DNA of 64,000 nucleotides from Bacillota bacterium (GTDB taxonomy: Bacteria; Bacillota_I; Bacilli_A; Erysipelotrichales; Erysipelotrichaceae): contig JAEWFZ010000024.1 in assembly GCA_023388535.1 (NCBI GenBank), positions 1 through 64,000 of the forward strand, written 5' to 3'. Under the pieces are notes generated by a model, which saw only the letters and a list, made by a program, of their open reading frames with translations, was not told the origin of the DNA and searched no databases. A program made the position numbers and the translations under genes. How positions within the stretch are numbered: the stretch's first letter is position 1; every line of letters starts with the position of its first letter. Shown here one piece after another: positions 61,982 to 64,000 of this stretch.

Positions 61982-64000
61982 TCAGGCTTTCTTTTGATAA
62001 CTATAAGCAGTAAATTTCATGGCATCGCGTACCGATTTTTTGAGATATTTTTTTGGACTCTCTTTATAGCGTTGTAGATTTCGTAAATTAAAGTATCTAT
62101 CTAGTTGACGATTGGTATCGATTTTTCCTTGTTGTAGTTCATCAATCATTTCCTTAAATCGAGTTTTATAGATTTCAATAATAGCTGGTAAATCTTTTAT
62201 TTGTTTCATGGTATGTTCCCCTAACTGGGACTCTTCAAAATTATAGCCATTAAGACGTATTGGTTTAGATTCTATCGGCCAATTAAAATTAAATTTATAA
62301 GGTCGTTTACTATGTTTAATTAAATCCACGGAATTAAAGGAATTAAGTAACGAAATATAATAAACACCAACTAATGGCTTTTCGAAAGTACGTGAAGCGA
62401 TTTCGCCATAAAGAATCAGTTGAAGTTGTTGACCGTTATAAATATTAGTTATACTTAAATTCATATCGGAGGATTTGTAGTCCAAGATAATTAGGCCTTG
62501 ACTACCAATATCGATTCGATCGATAAAACCGGTTAAACGAATGATATCGTCTGGATCGAAACCACTGACATTACTAAACTTGTATTCGTTTTCAAAAGGA
62601 CGGTAATAAGTTCTCAACGGTTCGATGGTTTTCAGCTTGTTTAAGGTTACCTTTATATTGTTAGTGAGTAGTTTGAAAATATGATCAAATTGAAAACGTT
62701 TATTTGGATAAAGATCAAACAAAATCTGACGATAGGATTCAAGGTATGGTTCAAGTTTATCTGGACTCAATTCGTAATAATTATCTGGATAATCTCTGAC
62801 AACGGATTCCAAGACTTCGTGGGAAATACTACCGATGAAAGCGACGTCAGTAGTATACGCTCGCGGTTCGCGAATGTATAAAATATATTCAACAAAATAT
62901 TGATAGGAACAATTAAAATACGTTTCGAAAGAAGATATTGACCCTTTTAAAAGACCATTCTTAAACACTAAATCATCGACATAGTCTGGTTCTAAGGTCT
63001 CGATTTCTAGAGATTTACCTGGATTTTGGATATAGTTCCAATCCTGCCATGTTAGATTGTCTTTCTGTAATTGCGCATCAAGTTCGTAGGATTGTTCGAC
63101 CGTCTTGCCATCAAAGCTAATTCGGTGGCTTGAATAAATGAGGGTTTCGCTACGCTGGAATAAAGGTTCTAATTGTTTGTTTAATTGTTCTTGCCTTAAT
63201 TCCAGACTTGGAAACTCACTTACTTTAGATAAATACAGTTCATCGAAGATACCGGTATAAATATCGTTTAAAGGATAATTGTTATGATTTAAACCCATTA
63301 AAATAATTGTTTTAAAATTCATTGGTGGAATATCTCTTAAACTTCCAATTACGATATTCTCGCCTTCAATCATCTGATACTGTTCTTTCGATAACAAATT
63401 CTCCAGTATTTCAGTATCAACTTCACTCTCTTTCTCCTCGTAAAGAGATTCTAATTGATTTTTCAAGTCTATGATGGCTCGTTTTGGTGATTGGGTTAGA
63501 TTAAGCACCGTAAAACTACTGGTCAAAGGCTGGTCTTTGTCCAATATTTGGAGATGATGATACCAACGCTGTAACGCCCTTTGGGCGCTTTGTTCTAAGC
63601 GCCGTAAGTTATGATAATCTTGAGGAGAAGTTTCCTTAAATAAATTATGGTTCTCGATCGTATTTAACTGCGGCAGTGATTCGAAGTTTGGCAGAAATTG
63701 CTTCAGATAGATAAGTAGGTCATGTTCTTCCTGTGTTTGTCCAAACGGAAAATATTTCAAGAGTTCGATAAGATTGGTTAAATTCGGCTCTTGACTCAGT
63801 TTTACTAATTGTAAAAAAATCAAATTAGTGGTATTAACGGTCGGATAGGAAATTTGAAAGTCAAGTTGATACTGGGAAAAGAAACGAATCAAATCATGGG
63901 AAGCATTCGCCAAATCGCCATGCAAAATTAAGACGTCTGTTAACTGCTCGCTGGCGATGTATTGAGCAACAGCTTCGATTTCTTGGCTTGGATTTAAGGC
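61982..64000 (-). CDS. addB: AddB subunit, 5' part outside the window
   Basis: At least 672 codons, open to the window edge: the frame continues upstream past the in-frame TTG at 63925 (residues LNPSQEIEAVAQYIASE), so this is a partial gene. AddB-type inactive helicase domains, then a RecB-like nuclease with LIILDYKSSD and GFIDRIDIGS. The iron-sulphur cluster of Bacillus AddB needs one Cys before and three after the nuclease; here only the one in NCSYQYF remains and the C-terminal 150 residues have no Cys. Confidence 0.9.
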   Translation of the reverse strand, partial: ALNPSQEIEAVAQYIASEQLTDVLILHGDLANASHDLIRFFSQYQLDFQISYPTVNTTNLIFLQLVKLSQEPNLTNLIELLKYFPFGQTQEEHDLLIYLKQFLPNFESLPQLNTIENHNLFKETSPQDYHNLRRLEQSAQRALQRWYHHLQILDKDQPLTSSFTVLNLTQSPKRAIIDLKNQLESLYEEKESEVDTEILENLLSKEQYQMIEGENIVIGSLRDIPPMNFKTIILMGLNHNNYPLNDIYTGIFDELYLSKVSEFPSLELRQEQLNKQLEPLFQRSETLIYSSHRISFDGKTVEQSYELDAQLQKDNLTWQDWNYIQNPGKSLEIETLEPDYVDDLVFKNGLLKGSISSFETYFNCSYQYFVEYILYIREPRAYTTDVAFIGSISHEVLESVVRDYPDNYYELSPDKLEPYLESYRQILFDLYPNKRFQFDHIFKLLTNNIKVTLNKLKTIEPLRTYYRPFENEYKFSNVSGFDPDDIIRLTGFIDRIDIGSQGLIILDYKSSDMNLSITNIYNGQQLQLILYGEIASRTFEKPLVGVYYISLLNSFNSVDLIKHSKRPYKFNFNWPIESKPIRLNGYNFEESQLGEHTMKQIKDLPAIIEIYKTRFKEMIDELQQGKIDTNRQLDRYFNLRNLQRYKESPKKYLKKSVRDAMKFTAYSYQKKA

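Noticed and set aside
1..64000. Insertion sequence, prophage, integrase or transposase
   Set aside because: No transposase, integrase or phage structural gene and no terminal inverted repeats with target duplications were seen.

Overview
The window is AT-rich DNA of a walled, low-GC Gram-positive bacterium. UGA is a stop (for example at the end of ksgA) and tryptophan is UGG, so this is not a mycoplasma-type code. Shine-Dalgarno sites of the AGGAGG type are frequent. Peptidoglycan genes (alr, murF-ddl, mbl, a VanY-type lipoprotein, glmU) show a wall. Gene order follows the Bacillus pattern in several places (tilS-hpt-ftsH-hslO-dusB-lysS; rnmV-ksgA-ispE-glmU-prs; glyA-upp-atpI; DUF1146-mbl), but the sporulation genes normally embedded there are absent. 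I infer a non-sporulating Erysipelotrichia/Mollicutes-related Firmicute; a genus cannot be named from the sequence.

Region 1 (1-12352) is a 12-gene nucleoside uptake and breakdown unit: ribokinase-type kinase, purine nucleoside phosphorylase, BMP-family lipoprotein, ABC ATPase, two permeases, an MFS carrier, two nucleoside hydrolases, a second phosphorylase, then pseudouridine kinase and pseudouridine-5'-phosphate glycosidase. Hydrolases release free ribose, which the first-gene kinase can phosphorylate; PsuG yields uracil, which upp (19298) can salvage.

Region 2 (12353-13800) is gene-poor. It holds a probable transcription unit with a strong promoter and terminator that predicts a structured RNA of about 310 nt, then a small exported or membrane-anchored protein of unknown function.

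Region 3 (13817-20668) has two gene fusions back to back: murF-ddl (followed by alr) on the minus strand and sua5-glyA on the plus strand. upp and an AtpI-like gene follow. Where the F-type ATP synthase operon should be there is only a decayed atpC.

Region 4 (20669-36363) holds peptidases (PepA, PepF, M42), nicotinamidase, DUF1146-mbl, a VanY-type lipoprotein, an ABC exporter with a giant coiled-coil permease, flavodoxin, a cytosolic alpha-amylase and an LEA-like repeat protein.

Region 5 (36541-58764) is mostly housekeeping: an orphan PemK/MazF-like protein; tilS-hpt-ftsH-hslO-dusB-lysS-mnmE-tatD; a class II PPK2; purB-fhs-queT; rnmV-ksgA-ispE-glmU-prs. Region 6 (58792-64000) is addB-addA on the minus strand, addB being cut by the window edge.

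No tRNA, rRNA, insertion sequence, prophage or CRISPR array was recognised. The observations most worth following are the ATP synthase relic, the structured RNA, and the two fusions.
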